Of a DNA stretch of 64,000 nt, positions 62,996 through 64,000 are shown one piece after another (position 1 is the stretch's first letter; the number at the start of each line of letters is the position of its first letter). A program made the translations under genes and the position numbers. The stretch is from Oscillospiraceae bacterium. GTDB taxonomy: Bacteria; Bacillota; Clostridia; Saccharofermentanales; Saccharofermentanaceae. The notes beneath the pieces are model-generated. The model saw only the letters and a program-made list of their open reading frames with translations. It was not told where the DNA came from and ran no database searches. The stretch is from contig SVIZ01000005.1 of assembly GCA_015069205.1 (NCBI GenBank), positions 73,377-137,376 on the forward strand, in the 5' to 3' direction.

Positions 62996-64000
62996 GTGGC
63001 AAAGGCAAAGGCGCTTCCCAAGGGAGTTTTGAATTCCCGTCAGATGCTTTCCAAGATCAGTAAAGAGTCTGATTCTTTGGGCCTTGTGCTTTTATATGGC
63101 ACCGAAAACTACATGATCGACGGTGCTGTGTCCATGTTAAAGAAGGTTTGCCTCGGAGAAGGTGCCGAAGACATGGACTATGCCGTAATAGATACCAGGA
63201 CTGGTGATAAGTTTGACATTGGTAAGCTGGAAGAGCTTATATCCATGCCGCCGTGGATGTCACCTAAGAGACTGGTTGTTATCAAGCAGTCAGGGCTCCC
63301 GAACAGGGAATTGTCCGAGAAGGACGAAGCTATACTTAAAGATATTCCGTCTTCTACGGTTGTTGTCTTCTTTGAGGAGACTGTCGACAGCCGTAAGAAG
63401 GCGTTTAAGGCGTTCCTGCAGTACGGCACGGTTGCTTCGATGAGCGGTTTTGAAGAAGATGAGCTCACAGGTTGGATCAGCAGCAGATTTGCAAAAGAGA
63501 ATCTGAAGATCGGGTTTGAGGCTGCTAATTCAATGGCTTCAAGGTGTGCAGGTAACATGATGGAGCTTGTAAATGAGGTTAACAAGCTCTCGCTTTATTG
63601 TCAGGGCAAGGGCTATTCGGAGGTCACACCGGATATCGTAGAGCTCTGCTGTCCGCCTGACTTAAGCGGTAAGATCTTCGACATCATGGATGCGTGCGGA
63701 AGCGGAAATGCAAAGACTGCGCTCGGAACTTTGGATAAACTCATTGCAAATAAAGAGCCTCTGGCAAGGATCAGAGTATCCATCGTAAATCACATAAAGG
63801 CGCTTATCATGGCCAAAGAGGCCGGAAATGCCGGAGTTCTTGTCGAGCGTACCGGAATGAACGATTACAGGGCAAAAAAACTCGTGATGCAATCCCACAA
63901 TTTCAGCATGAAGGACCTTATCAGCCTTTATCTGGCTGCTTCTGACTCTGACAGCGAGTTTAAACACGGCCTTATTGACGAGAGATATTCGCTCGAGATC
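62996..64000 (+). CDS. holA: DNA polymerase III delta subunit (cut by the window end)
   Basis: The frame is open from GTG 62996 to the last base (335 codons) without a stop, so the end lies outside. The protein loads the sliding clamp as part of the clamp loader. Visible marks are GLVLLYGTENYMI, then MPPWMSPKRLVVIK, VVVFFEETVDSRKK, FAKENLKIGFEAA and the AGNMMELVNEVNKLSLY region of the delta family. GGAGGGA lies 11 bp before GTG. ATG 63049 is a possible alternative start, but it would remove conserved N-terminal sequence. Confidence 0.88.
   Translation, partial: MAKAKALPKGVLNSRQMLSKISKESDSLGLVLLYGTENYMIDGAVSMLKKVCLGEGAEDMDYAVIDTRTGDKFDIGKLEELISMPPWMSPKRLVVIKQSGLPNRELSEKDEAILKDIPSSTVVVFFEETVDSRKKAFKAFLQYGTVASMSGFEEDELTGWISSRFAKENLKIGFEAANSMASRCAGNMMELVNEVNKLSLYCQGKGYSEVTPDIVELCCPPDLSGKIFDIMDACGSGNAKTALGTLDKLIANKEPLARIRVSIVNHIKALIMAKEAGNAGVLVERTGMNDYRAKKLVMQSHNFSMKDLISLYLAASDSDSEFKHGLIDERYSLEI

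Overview
The window reads as chromosomal DNA of a Gram-positive clostridium (Bacillota, Clostridia). The evidence is the type of sigma-A promoters, strong GGAGG ribosome binding sites, many lipoproteins with lipoboxes, a CdaA-type c-di-AMP synthase with a YbbR domain, RqcH, QueH, EngB and ComEC, and no outer-membrane genes. A rumen or gut Oscillospirales/Saccharofermentans-like lineage is a guess I cannot test here. Most of the window is ordinary core genome with densely packed operons. No prophage, insertion sequence or CRISPR array was found.

Layout. 0-7.4 kb: lipid genes (two acyltransferases, an acyl-CoA ligase), a YgjP-like peptidase, and a glycosyltransferase plus membrane protein pair. 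7.4-13.2 kb: a 1714-residue DUF4011-type helicase-nuclease. 13.2-19.9 kb: uracil uptake and salvage, an amino-acid ABC transporter, and a TetR/flavodoxin-ferredoxin pair. 19.9-31.3 kb: GlnS and GltX, an AroB-like protein, an M28-like lipoprotein, a CdaA-YbbR fusion, a GH5-like lipoprotein, and two tRNA genes. 31.4-41.8 kb: a divergent type IIA topoisomerase pair, a deacetylase-like membrane protein, a sirtuin with a histone-H1-like tail, and a membrane MutS homologue. 41.9-46.5 kb: kinase, TerY-like vWA protein, PP2C phosphatase and a coiled-coil protein. 46.5-58 kb: tRNA-Lys, oxidoreductase, nucleoside phosphorylase, ruvCAB-queH, and on the other strand rqcH, two PRPP synthetases and engB. 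58-64 kb: comEC, a palindrome array, a nuclease-like ORF, a GH25 lysozyme and the start of holA.

The most unusual non-coding signal is an array of about 36-bp palindromes with ends TACCTACTA / TAGTAGGTA, repeated at exactly 74-bp steps. There are six units at 684-1090 and four units at 60500-60757. The second array ends just before a PD-(D/E)XK-like nuclease ORF. Linkers differ in sequence but keep the same length, so the spacing itself looks constrained (74 bp is about seven helical turns). Near both arrays there are also imperfect repeats with a 63-bp period (about six turns), and a third pair of different palindromes at 46537 again has a 74-bp step.

The best candidate multi-gene system is the kinase / vWA / PP2C / coiled-coil cluster. 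It matches the TerY-linked phosphorylation triads and has a fourth, unassigned component. A second theme is enzyme folds that have lost catalytic residues: an AroB-like protein without its three zinc ligands, an M28-like lipoprotein without its Glu-Glu pair, and a GH5-like lipoprotein without the acid/base Glu. All function calls come from reading motifs; no database search was run.
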